23,524 nt of DNA. It comes from CAOJBM01 sp051872535. GTDB lineage: Bacteria; Bacillota_I; Bacilli_A; RF39; UBA660. Positions within the stretch are counted from its first letter, which is position 1. Each line of letters begins with the position of its first letter. The stretch is from positions 1 to 23,524 of the forward strand of contig JBJEDY010000001.1 in NCBI GenBank assembly GCA_051872535.1. The letters are read 5' to 3'. Shown here piece after piece: positions 1 to 7,144 of this stretch. The notes beneath the pieces were generated by a model that saw nothing but the letters and a program-made list of their open reading frames with translations, did no database searches and had not been told where the DNA came from. The position numbers and the translations under genes were made by a program.

Positions 1-26
1 ACCTCTACTTTACATTTTCTACTGGT

Positions 27-54
27 ATTGTACCCCCCCCCGGACCTTTGTCAA
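27..54 (-). promoter_or_regulatory. Candidate promoter with a nine-G run in the spacer, reading leftward out of the window
   Basis: Read on the minus strand there is a perfect -35 hexamer TTGACA (49-54), then a 16-base spacer, then TACAAT (27-32), one base from the -10 consensus. The spacer is AAGGTCC followed by nine G (33-41). It points away from trxB toward a gene outside the window. A homopolymer between -35 and -10 is the known arrangement of slip-strand phase-variable promoters: gaining one G would give the optimal 17-base spacer. The hexamers and run are seen directly; phase variation is inferred. The same bases could instead belong to the end of a degraded insertion sequence. Confidence 0.5.
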
Positions 55-85
55 GTTGACATTTTGTTGTCGGCTACAGGTCAAC
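50..85. repeat. Three copies of GTCAA/TTGAC, including an 11-base palindrome
   Basis: GTCAAGTTGAC at 50-60 is a palindrome around its central G, and a further inverted copy, GTCAAC, lies at 80-85. The segment 31-90 is about half G+C, while the rest of the window is strongly AT-rich. This patch overlaps the upstream side of the leftward promoter at 27-54, so it could be an operator. It could also be the terminal sequence of a lost insertion element, because IS3-group ends often start TGTA-C-rich and contain GTTGACA. Neither reading is proven. Confidence 0.35.
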
Positions 86-91
86 GTAACC

Positions 92-112
92 AAAAAAAGC
101 ATTTATGCTTTT
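92..112 (-). terminator. Intrinsic terminator of lgt-trxB
   Basis: On the minus strand a 7-base-pair hairpin, AAAAGCA with TGCTTTT around a 4-base loop, runs into a T tract. The first arm starts inside the TAA stop codon of trxB, so there is almost no 3' untranslated spacer. Confidence 0.7.
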
Positions 113-1016
113 ACTCTTTTTCTAAACTTCTTGTGACATTTATAGCTGCTATAGCACCTTCTCCACAAGATGTTATAACTTGATAAATATTATCTTTATT
201 AGTTATATCACCAACAGCATATATTCCTTTAATTTTACTTTCTAAATTGGAGTCAACTTCAACATATCCAAATTCATCTAAAATACCTAAATTATCTACA
301 AATGAAGTTGAAGGTGTAAAACCAATATAAGTAAACATAGCACTTACTTTAATTTCATCTGTATTATTTATAATTATACTATCTAAATGCCCATCTTTTT
401 CATTTAACTGTGTAACTTGACTATTCATTAAATAAATAACATTATTTTTCTTTTTCAATACTGATATTAAATCTTCGCTTGCTCTAAATTCATCTCTTCG
501 ATGAATTAAATAAACTTTATTACAAATGTTACTTAAATATGTAGCTTCTGATATAGCACTATCACCGCCACCTACTACACAAACATCTTGATCTTTAAAT
601 AAATGTCCATCACAAATAGCACAAGTACTTAAACCTCTACCTAATAATTCTTTTTCATTAGGAAGTCCCAGCAATTTAGGTGTTCTTCCAGTTGCTATTA
701 TAATTCTTTTTGTATAATAGTATTCATCATCTGAAACAATTACTTTCTTACAATTATTTTCTAATATAATTCTTTCTACTGCTTTAATTTTATAATCAAT
801 ATCTAAACTTCTTAAATGTTCAAACATTTTAAAAGCTAAATCCGACCCAGATATATTTTTCTCTCCAGGAAAATTATCTATATCACTCATATAATTTAGC
901 ATTCCTCCGGGCATATTTTTCTCTAAACATAAAACATTTAATCCACTTCTTTTAGCATATATTGCTGCTGTAATACCAGCTGGTCCAAGTCCGATTATTA
1001 TTACATCATATTTCAT
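111..1016 (-). CDS. trxB: Thioredoxin reductase (NADPH)
   Basis: FAD-dependent reductase that passes electrons from NADPH to thioredoxin in the cytoplasm. The 301 residues fit the low-molecular-weight class. An N-terminal FAD-binding loop GLGPAG lies at residues 9-14. The redox-active CAIC pair is at Cys132 and Cys135. The NADPH-binding GGGDSA is at 149-154 with HRRDEFR following at 172-178, whose arginines contact the NADPH phosphate. The C-terminal YAVGDIT is the second FAD motif. The ATG lies 4 bases after the lgt stop, with a GATGG-type ribosome binding site inside the end of lgt, so the two are co-transcribed. The lgt-trxB pairing is common in Firmicutes. Assignment is secure at family level; a ferredoxin-dependent variant is unlikely given the intact HRR motif. 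Confidence 0.93.
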   Translation of the reverse strand: MKYDVIIIGLGPAGITAAIYAKRSGLNVLCLEKNMPGGMLNYMSDIDNFPGEKNISGSDLAFKMFEHLRSLDIDYKIKAVERIILENNCKKVIVSDDEYYYTKRIIIATGRTPKLLGLPNEKELLGRGLSTCAICDGHLFKDQDVCVVGGGDSAISEATYLSNICNKVYLIHRRDEFRASEDLISVLKKKNNVIYLMNSQVTQLNEKDGHLDSIIINNTDEIKVSAMFTYIGFTPSTSFVDNLGILDEFGYVEVDSNLESKIKGIYAVGDITNKDNIYQVITSCGEGAIAAINVTRSLEKE

Positions 1017-1020
1017 ATTA

Positions 1021-1836
1021 TTACCATCTTATTTCCACTTTATCAGATTCTGAATATAAATCTTCAAAATGACCTTTCTTAGCCAAAACTAGGAACATTA
1101 AAAGTCCTGTTACAACCATTATTATTGATACTACTTGAGCTACTTTAAATCCACCAAACATTAATGAATCCGTTCTACTTGTTTCAATAAAGAATCTTCC
1201 AATACCATACCATACTAAATATATAGAAGTTAATTGACCAGTTTTAATATATTTTAATCTTCTAACTATAATTAAAATCAAAAATCCTAATAAACACCAT
1301 AATGATTCATAATAGAAAGTTGGTTGATAATAAACTCCTTCAATTAACATTCCTCTAATTACAAAGTCCGGTATTATTTTTACACTTTCTAGTGTTGCTA
1401 AATTAGTAGCAGCACCATGTGCTTCACCATTAAAAAAGTTACCCCATCTTCCAATTGCTTGACCTAATATCAAAGATACAACAATAATATCTGTAAGTTT
1501 TGCTAATCGAATATTATATTTTTTAGAATAGAATAAAACTACTAAAAATCCACCAATAATTCCCCCATGAATGGCAAGACCACCTTCCCATATTTTAAAA
1601 ATTGACATTAAACTATCTTGGTATTCAGCAAAATTAAAGATTACGTAATAAGCACGAGCTCCTATTAACCCAAATATAACCATCCAAAAAGCTAAATTAA
1701 AAATTAATTCAGCTGGAATATTAAACTTTTTAGCTTCCATTTGCGCTAGTTTAATACCAATCGTTACAGCTATTAAGATTAATACAGAATACCATCTAAT
1801 TGCAAAATTACCTATTGTAAATAATACTGGATTCAT
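1021..1836 (-). CDS. lgt: Prolipoprotein diacylglyceryl transferase
   Basis: Integral membrane enzyme that transfers diacylglycerol from phosphatidylglycerol to the lipobox cysteine of prelipoproteins, the first step of lipoprotein maturation. At 271 residues it has the usual length. It has about seven hydrophobic segments. The Lgt signature GRWGNFFNGE is at residues 129-138, and the conserved HGG at 90-92 and GAR at 59-61 are present. The start has a strong ribosome binding site (AGGAGGG, seven bases ahead of ATG) and an extended -10 promoter just upstream. It is the first gene of a two-gene operon with trxB. Confidence 0.95.
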   Translation of the reverse strand: MNPVLFTIGNFAIRWYSVLILIAVTIGIKLAQMEAKKFNIPAELIFNLAFWMVIFGLIGARAYYVIFNFAEYQDSLMSIFKIWEGGLAIHGGIIGGFLVVLFYSKKYNIRLAKLTDIIVVSLILGQAIGRWGNFFNGEAHGAATNLATLESVKIIPDFVIRGMLIEGVYYQPTFYYESLWCLLGFLILIIVRRLKYIKTGQLTSIYLVWYGIGRFFIETSRTDSLMFGGFKVAQVVSIIMVVTGLLMFLVLAKKGHFEDLYSESDKVEIRW

Positions 1837-1859
1837 TTTATCCCTCCTACATTTTTAAT

Positions 1860-1868
1860 ATTATATCA
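1860..1868 (-). promoter_or_regulatory. Extended -10 promoter of lgt-trxB
   Basis: The minus strand reads TGATATAAT, an extended -10 (TGn plus perfect TATAAT), about 25 bases before the lgt ATG. No good -35 lies at the expected distance, which is typical of extended -10 promoters. The identical nine-base string precedes the radical SAM and pyrophosphatase genes. Confidence 0.7.
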
Positions 1869-1901
1869 CAAGTCATATCTTATTAGTTAAAATTGTAAAA
1901 G

Positions 1902-1932
1902 AAAAAATACAGGGTAACTTTTTAAAATGTAT
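1902..1932 (-). terminator. Weak candidate terminator after uvrA
   Basis: A short ATACA/TGTAT stem with a 16-base loop is followed by six T on the minus strand, a few bases after the uvrA stop. The 5-base-pair AT-rich stem is weak, so read-through into lgt is possible. Confidence 0.3.
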
Positions 1933-1938
1933 CTAAAA

Positions 1939-4752
1939 TTAATTCTTTGAAGATAACATTTTTTTTAAGAATTGTCCTGTATATGATTCTTTAACTTTAG
2001 CAATTTCTTCAGGAGTACCAGTAGCTACGATTGTTCCACCATCACATCCACCTTCTGGCCCTAAATCTATTATATAATCTGCAACTTTAATAACATCCAA
2101 GTTATGTTCAATAACTATTACTGTATCACCATTATCAACTATTCTTTGTAATATTACTAACAGTTTTTTTATGTCATCCATATGAAGTCCAGTAGTTGGT
2201 TCATCTAATATAAAAACACTTTTTCCTGTAGCTTTTTTTTGTAATTCTTTAGCTAATTTAACGCGTCCTGCTTCACCACCAGATAAAGTTGGAGCACTTT
2301 GACCAAGCTCAATATAGGAAAGTCCCACATCTTGCATTACTTGTAATTTATTTTTTACTTTAGGTATGCTATCAAAGAAATCTAGTGCTTCAGATACACG
2401 CATATGTAATATATCAGAAATATTCTTATCTTTAAATTTAACATCTAATGTTTCTTTATTATAACGAGTTCCATGACAAACTTCACAAGGTACATATACA
2501 TCTGGTAAGAAGTTCATTTCGATCTTCTTAACTCCATCTCCCCAACAAGCTTCGCATCTTCCACCTTTAACATTAAATGAAAATCTATTTTTCCCATATC
2601 CACGAATCTTTGATTCTTTCATATTCGCAAAAACATCACGAATATCATCAAATACTCCTACATAAGTTGCAGGGTTACTTCTTGGAGTTCGACCAATTGG
2701 ATCTTGAGTAATATGGACAACTTTATCAATATAATCTAACCCTTTAACTTCTTTACAATCTCCAACAACAACTTTGGATTTATAAACTTTTTTAGTTAAT
2801 GCATTAAATAATATATCATTAACTAATGTACTCTTTCCACTTCCTGATACACCTGTTACACAAACAAATTTACCCAGAGGAAATTTTACATTTATGTTTT
2901 TTAAATTATGTTCTTTTGCTCCTTTAACTTCCAAATATAAACCATTACCTTTTCTTCTTTTCTTAGGTATTTCAATAACTTCTTTCCCACTTAAATATTT
3001 ACCAGTTAAAGAATTAGGATTTTTCATTACTTCTTCCGGTGTCCCACAAGCCATTAATTCTCCACCAAAATCTCCTGCCCCAGGACCAATATCAACTAAA
3101 AAATCACTTTCTAGCATTGTATCTGTATCATGTTCTACTACAATTAAAGTATTACCTAAATCACGCATTTCTTTTAATGATTCAATTAATTTTGCATTAT
3201 CTCTTTGATGTAACCCTATACTTGGTTCATCTAATACGTAAAGAACACCACTCAATTTACTTCCTATTTGTGTAGCAAGTCTTATTCTTTGTGCTTCTCC
3301 TCCTGATAGAGTTCCGGCGTTTCTATTTAGAGTAATATATCCTAAACCAACATTATTTAAAAATTCTAATCGATTACATATTTCTTTAACTAATAATTCA
3401 CTTATTTGTTTTTGTTCTTCTGTTAGTTTTAAATTTTGCATAAATTTATATAATTCTGCAATTGATAAAGATGTCATATCATAAATATTCTTTTTATTAA
3501 TATAAACATTTAAAACATCACTTTTTAATCTTGTTCCATGACATAATGGACATTCAGTTTCAATCATAAAACCTTCAATCCATTCTCTAATCCAGCCCGA
3601 ATTAGTTTCAATTTGTCTTCTCTCTAAGTTATTAACAATTCCTTCAAAGAAATCTGTCTTTGTTCGAAAGTTTCCATTTTTGGAATAATACTTAAACTCT
3701 AAAGCATCATGGGAACCATATAAGATTATATCTAATTTCTCTCGAGGTATATCTTTTATAGGCATATCTAAATCTATACCATAATGTTCAGCTACTGTAT
3801 CCACTTCTGTAAAAGTAGTATTTTGATCTTCTGACAAAACGGCAATTCCACCATCTCTTATACTCTTATTGCGATTAGGAATTAATAATTCTTCGGACAC
3901 TTGCATCTTCATTCCTAAACCATTACATTCTGGGCAAGCACCAAATGGGGAGTTAAATGAAAACATTCTTGTTTCTAGAGGAGGTAATGAATAATTACAA
4001 TGTACACATGCATAGTTTTCACTCATTAATAATTCTTCTCCATTAATAATAAATAAAACCATTCCATTAGCTAACTTAGTACTATTTTCAATAGCTTCAA
4101 AAATTCTACTACGATCTTCTTTTTTTACAACTACTCTATCAACTATTACTTCAATTGTATCTTTCTTATTCTTTTCTAAATTAATATCATCGGTTAAATC
4201 CATTATAGTACCATTTACTCTTACACGACTATATCCTTTTTTTCTCAAATCTTCCAAAACTTGAATATGACTACCTTTTTCTCCTCTTACAATTGGAGCC
4301 ATTATTTCAACTTTAGTACCTATATCCAATTCTAAAATTCGATTAGTCATTTCTTCAATACTTTGGCTTTTAATAGGTTCTTTATGATTTGGACAATAAG
4401 GAATTCCAATTCTTGCAAATAAAAGTCTTAAATAATCATAAATCTCTGTAATAGTTCCGACTGTACTACGAGGATTATTATTAGTACTTTTCTGATCAAT
4501 ACTTATACTTGGACTTAATCCTTCAATAGAATCAACATCTGGTTTACTAGTTCCACCTAAAAATTGTCTTGCATAAGCTGATAAGCTTTCAACATATCTT
4601 CTTTGCCCCTCTGCGTAAATTGTATCAAAAGCTAACGAACTCTTTCCAGAACCACTTACACCTGTCATAACAATTAAAGAATTTTTAGGTAATTCTAGGT
4701 CAATATTTTTTAAATTGTTTTCTCTGGCACCTTTAATAATTATCTTATCCAT
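1939..4752 (-). CDS. uvrA: Excinuclease ABC subunit A
   Basis: DNA-damage-sensing ATPase of nucleotide excision repair; acts as a dimer with UvrB. At 937 residues it is full length. It has two ABC modules, each with Walker A GVSGSGKS (first at residues 31-38). The first signature is a normal LSGGEAQR. The second reads LSGGEAGR, with Gly where the family has Gln. Zinc-finger cysteines are present as CVHC/CPEC, CPLC and, near the C-terminal module, CEAC/CEVC; the last finger has Trp after CEAC where Gln is usual. The ribosome binding site is AGGTGGA. It is preceded after 14 bases by a radical SAM gene and likely shares its promoter. Unlike many Firmicutes, uvrB is not adjacent but lies about 5.4 kb upstream on the same strand. 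Confidence 0.97.
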   Translation of the reverse strand: MDKIIIKGARENNLKNIDLELPKNSLIVMTGVSGSGKSSLAFDTIYAEGQRRYVESLSAYARQFLGGTSKPDVDSIEGLSPSISIDQKSTNNNPRSTVGTITEIYDYLRLLFARIGIPYCPNHKEPIKSQSIEEMTNRILELDIGTKVEIMAPIVRGEKGSHIQVLEDLRKKGYSRVRVNGTIMDLTDDINLEKNKKDTIEVIVDRVVVKKEDRSRIFEAIENSTKLANGMVLFIINGEELLMSENYACVHCNYSLPPLETRMFSFNSPFGACPECNGLGMKMQVSEELLIPNRNKSIRDGGIAVLSEDQNTTFTEVDTVAEHYGIDLDMPIKDIPREKLDIILYGSHDALEFKYYSKNGNFRTKTDFFEGIVNNLERRQIETNSGWIREWIEGFMIETECPLCHGTRLKSDVLNVYINKKNIYDMTSLSIAELYKFMQNLKLTEEQKQISELLVKEICNRLEFLNNVGLGYITLNRNAGTLSGGEAQRIRLATQIGSKLSGVLYVLDEPSIGLHQRDNAKLIESLKEMRDLGNTLIVVEHDTDTMLESDFLVDIGPGAGDFGGELMACGTPEEVMKNPNSLTGKYLSGKEVIEIPKKRRKGNGLYLEVKGAKEHNLKNINVKFPLGKFVCVTGVSGSGKSTLVNDILFNALTKKVYKSKVVVGDCKEVKGLDYIDKVVHITQDPIGRTPRSNPATYVGVFDDIRDVFANMKESKIRGYGKNRFSFNVKGGRCEACWGDGVKKIEMNFLPDVYVPCEVCHGTRYNKETLDVKFKDKNISDILHMRVSEALDFFDSIPKVKNKLQVMQDVGLSYIELGQSAPTLSGGEAGRVKLAKELQKKATGKSVFILDEPTTGLHMDDIKKLLVILQRIVDNGDTVIVIEHNLDVIKVADYIIDLGPEGGCDGGTIVATGTPEEIAKVKESYTGQFLKKMLSSKN

Positions 4753-4766
4753 AAATCCACCTCTTG

Positions 4767-5555
4767 CTATTTATAAAAACAACATTTTCTACATAATTCG
4801 CATACTTTCTTGTTATTTAAAAATCCGTTTCTAATATTTAAAAATTGCTTGCTAGATATTATATCATCTAAATTTTGTTTGTAAATATTTCCTAAATTAA
4901 TTATTCCATTATTATCTAAACAACAAGGAACAATAGTACCATCAACTAAAATACCAATATGATTTCTTGTTCCAAGACAAGTCCCTTTCTCACCATAATC
5001 TTCATTATCTAATGACGGCCAAATAAATGCTTCGTCAAAATCTAAATAAATATTATCATCTAGTTTTATATGACTATTAGTAATTTCAGCCATATATTTA
5101 TTTCTTAACTTATTAACAATTGCATTTTTCTCTGAAAAATTTGTCCATAATCGATAATTAATATATGTATTTTTGCTTATTTTATCAGCTACATCAAAAA
5201 TATCTTGCATATAATCATCTAGTGATTTGCCATTATTTTCATTATAGCTATGTAATGATATATTTATTTGTCTTATATTTTTATTATTTTCTATTTTCTT
5301 TATTAGATACCCGTTAGTTGTAATATTTACTTTAAATTTCTTACTAGCTTCATTGATTAAATCATTTATATATGGGTGCATTAAAGGTTCTCCCATAATA
5401 TGAAAGTACAAATACTTAGTATGTTTTTCTATTTTATTAAGCAATGTTTTAAAATCTTCTACACTCAAAAACTTTTTATCCCTTTTATGATTAGGACAAA
5501 AAGAACAATTTAAATTACAGATATTAGTTATTTCTACATAAATTTTTTTAAACAT
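4767..5555 (-). CDS. Radical SAM/SPASM-like protein
   Basis: Small radical SAM enzyme of 262 residues. The 4Fe-4S cluster motif CNLNCSFC is at residues 13-20 (CxxxCxxC). Downstream are HIMGEPL, matching the GGEPL region, and NITTNGYL. The C-terminal third has a run of cysteines (CLG, PCC, CELCRKCC) that would bind an auxiliary cluster as in SPASM proteins. Substrate is unknown. The ATG chosen (5553-5555) has GGTGA five bases upstream. Two earlier in-frame starts are rejected because they overlap or precede the -10 box at 5572-5580. It ends 14 bases before uvrA, so the two are likely one transcript; whether it has a repair role is not shown by sequence. Confidence 0.8.
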   Translation of the reverse strand: MFKKIYVEITNICNLNCSFCPNHKRDKKFLSVEDFKTLLNKIEKHTKYLYFHIMGEPLMHPYINDLINEASKKFKVNITTNGYLIKKIENNKNIRQINISLHSYNENNGKSLDDYMQDIFDVADKISKNTYINYRLWTNFSEKNAIVNKLRNKYMAEITNSHIKLDDNIYLDFDEAFIWPSLDNEDYGEKGTCLGTRNHIGILVDGTIVPCCLDNNGIINLGNIYKQNLDDIISSKQFLNIRNGFLNNKKVCELCRKCCFYK

Positions 5556-5571
5556 TACTTTCACCAAAAAC

Positions 5572-5606
5572 ATTATATCAGCAAACACTTGTTTGTGCAA
5601 TACAAA
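5572..5606 (-). promoter_or_regulatory. Promoter of radical SAM-uvrA with a palindrome in the spacer
   Basis: The minus strand has extended -10 TGATATAAT (5572-5580) and a loose -35, TTGCAC, 17 bases before the -10 hexamer. Between them lies the 14-base palindrome CAAACA-CT-TGTTTG (5582-5595). Its AAAC-N4-GTTT core is similar to, but not identical with, the Gram-positive LexA box GAAC-N4-GTTC. A repressor bound here would block the promoter that probably serves uvrA. Confidence 0.55.
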
Positions 5607-5628
5607 AATACTATTAATTACTATTTTT
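5604..5628 (-). terminator. Terminator of the SDR/233-residue gene pair
   Basis: AAAAATA and TATTTTT arms form a 7-base-pair AT stem on the minus strand, with the TAA stop of the 233-residue gene lying in the loop and a T tract in the second arm. It is AT-only, so only moderately convincing. Confidence 0.45.
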
Positions 5629-6315
5629 TATACTTTCGTACTCTTCACTTTTTTGCTTTATATCATTAAATATTTCTTCATCACTTTTACCATAATATTC
5701 ATATAAAAACTTACTTTCTAAAGTATAAACTGTTCTAATATCATCTAATTCATCAATTAATACCGGCGGTACAACAAAAGTTTTAATTAGAGAATTATCA
5801 TTTTTCTTATTTAAGTACTTTTTAAGAATAATATTCATTTGTGAAAATGTATAAGAATTCTTTAGAGTTGTATTATTTAAACTAATTACAGAAGTTGAAT
5901 TTTCTATCTCAATAACTGCTTTTACTACATCTTCAAATTTCTTAAGATTAAAATAACCTAAAACATTACTTTTGCTATAAGAAGGATAATTAGCTATATT
6001 AATATTATTTCCACGCGCTAAATGTTTACTTACTAAATAACCATATTCTAATTTAGGAGCTTTAAGACCTGTTTCAAAATCCTTATAATTACCATCTTCC
6101 ATTAAAACAATAACAACCGGATCAATAGAAAGATAAGTATTTAGATATAAATCACGATATTGAACACCATTAATATTAGTATTTTCAATAACTAATCCTT
6201 TACTAACTTTGTACCCAATGTATGCATACTCTAATGGAATATTTTGAACCATTTTTGTAACACTATTATTTACTAAATTACCAACATTATTTAAAACACC
6301 TTTAAAATTTGCCAT
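5614..6315 (-). CDS. Hypothetical protein, 233 residues
   Basis: Not recognised. The protein is soluble-looking, with no signal peptide or membrane segment. It starts with an Asn/Val-rich amphipathic stretch, has a mixed strand/helix middle with many Tyr and Asn, and ends in an acidic, lysine-rich helix (about residues 205-233). No catalytic motif is evident. The start is supported by AAGGTG, six bases upstream, which overlaps the stop of the preceding SDR gene. The 10-base gap makes a two-gene operon with the SDR likely. Base composition matches the neighbours. Confidence 0.75.
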   Translation of the reverse strand: MANFKGVLNNVGNLVNNSVTKMVQNIPLEYAYIGYKVSKGLVIENTNINGVQYRDLYLNTYLSIDPVVIVLMEDGNYKDFETGLKAPKLEYGYLVSKHLARGNNINIANYPSYSKSNVLGYFNLKKFEDVVKAVIEIENSTSVISLNNTTLKNSYTFSQMNIILKKYLNKKNDNSLIKTFVVPPVLIDELDDIRTVYTLESKFLYEYYGKSDEEIFNDIKQKSEEYESIKNSN

Positions 6316-6325
6316 CTAAAACACC

Positions 6326-7078
6326 TTACTTCGATTTTCTTTTTTGAATTCTATAGACTATTCTTAAGCTTAATTTCCATGGAATAAATCTATTTAGAAA
6401 AGTTCCCAATTTAACACTAAATTTAGGGATAATAATAAGTTTATTTTTAAACATTTTATCTATTCCATATTTAGCAACATATTCACTAGTAGCTTCTTTG
6501 ATAGCAAAAGTTCCACCAGCTACTTTATTAAAATTAGTTCTAACAGGACCAGGACATAAAGTACAAATATGAACATTACTTTTATCTCTTCTTAATTCTT
6601 CATAAATCGCCATAGTCCATTTGGCAACATAATTTTTTGTTGCATAATAAGTATTTAATCTTGGTCCTGCTAAAAAACCAGCACTACTTGCTATATTCAT
6701 TATATACCCACGATCTCTTTGCACAAATTTTTTTAGAAATAATTTTGTTAAGATATGTACAGCTTTAATATTTAAGTCAATCATCTCTAATTCTCGTTCT
6801 AAATCAGTCTTAACAGTCATTCCAAATAATCCAAAACCAGCACCATTTATTAAAATGTCAATATCTTCATCTTTAACAGTATCATATAACTTAAAGCAAT
6901 TACTAGTAACGCTTAAATCCATAGCTATTACCTTAACTTCAGTCTGACATTTTTTAGCTACTTCTTCTAAAGCCTTTTTATCTCTTGCAACTATTATTAA
7001 ATCATAACCCAACTCACTTAAATAGTAAGACATATCTCTACCTATTCCACTACTTGCACCTGTTATTAAAGCTTTCAT
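6326..7078 (-). CDS. Short-chain dehydrogenase/reductase
   Basis: NAD(P)-dependent classical SDR of 250 residues. The cofactor motif TGASSGIG is at residues 6-13, NGAGFG stands for the NNAG structural motif, catalytic serines are at about 131-132 (IASSAG), and the YxxxK pair is Tyr144 and Lys148. The proline-glycine motif LCPGPVRT follows. It resembles the DltE/YqjQ-like SDRs of Firmicutes, but the substrate is not readable from sequence. The start at 7076-7078 is chosen because GGGTGA lies just upstream; an ATG four codons earlier has no ribosome binding site and sits directly beside the -10 box. The basic C-terminal tail could associate with membrane. Confidence 0.88.
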   Translation of the reverse strand: MKALITGASSGIGRDMSYYLSELGYDLIIVARDKKALEEVAKKCQTEVKVIAMDLSVTSNCFKLYDTVKDEDIDILINGAGFGLFGMTVKTDLERELEMIDLNIKAVHILTKLFLKKFVQRDRGYIMNIASSAGFLAGPRLNTYYATKNYVAKWTMAIYEELRRDKSNVHICTLCPGPVRTNFNKVAGGTFAIKEATSEYVAKYGIDKMFKNKLIIIPKFSVKLGTFLNRFIPWKLSLRIVYRIQKRKSK

Positions 7079-7094
7079 CTTATCACCCATTTTT

Positions 7095-7103
7095 ATTGTA
7101 ACA
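7095..7103 (-). promoter_or_regulatory. Extended -10 promoter of the SDR gene
   Basis: The minus strand reads TGTTACAAT, an extended -10 with TACAAT. It lies about 17 bases before the chosen ATG, giving a very short leader, and directly follows the pyrophosphatase terminator. Confidence 0.6.
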
Positions 7104-7121
7104 CAAAATAAAAAAAATTAT

Positions 7122-7144
7122 AAAAAAGAAGCTAAGCTCTTCTT
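7122..7144 (-). terminator. Terminator of the manganese pyrophosphatase gene
   Basis: AAGAAG and CTTCTT arms (7126-7131 and 7139-7144) close a 7-base loop that contains the TAG stop, followed by a T run. The upstream arm is formed by codons of the final arginines. Confidence 0.7.

Noticed and set aside
2894..3275. Two overlapping plus-strand open frames
   Set aside because: They lie wholly inside uvrA on the opposite strand, have no ribosome binding site, and their products are low-complexity.
5556..5600. Longer N-terminus for the radical SAM protein from a TTG or an internal ATG
   Set aside because: Both starts lie at or upstream of the TGATATAAT promoter box, so they would not be in the transcript.
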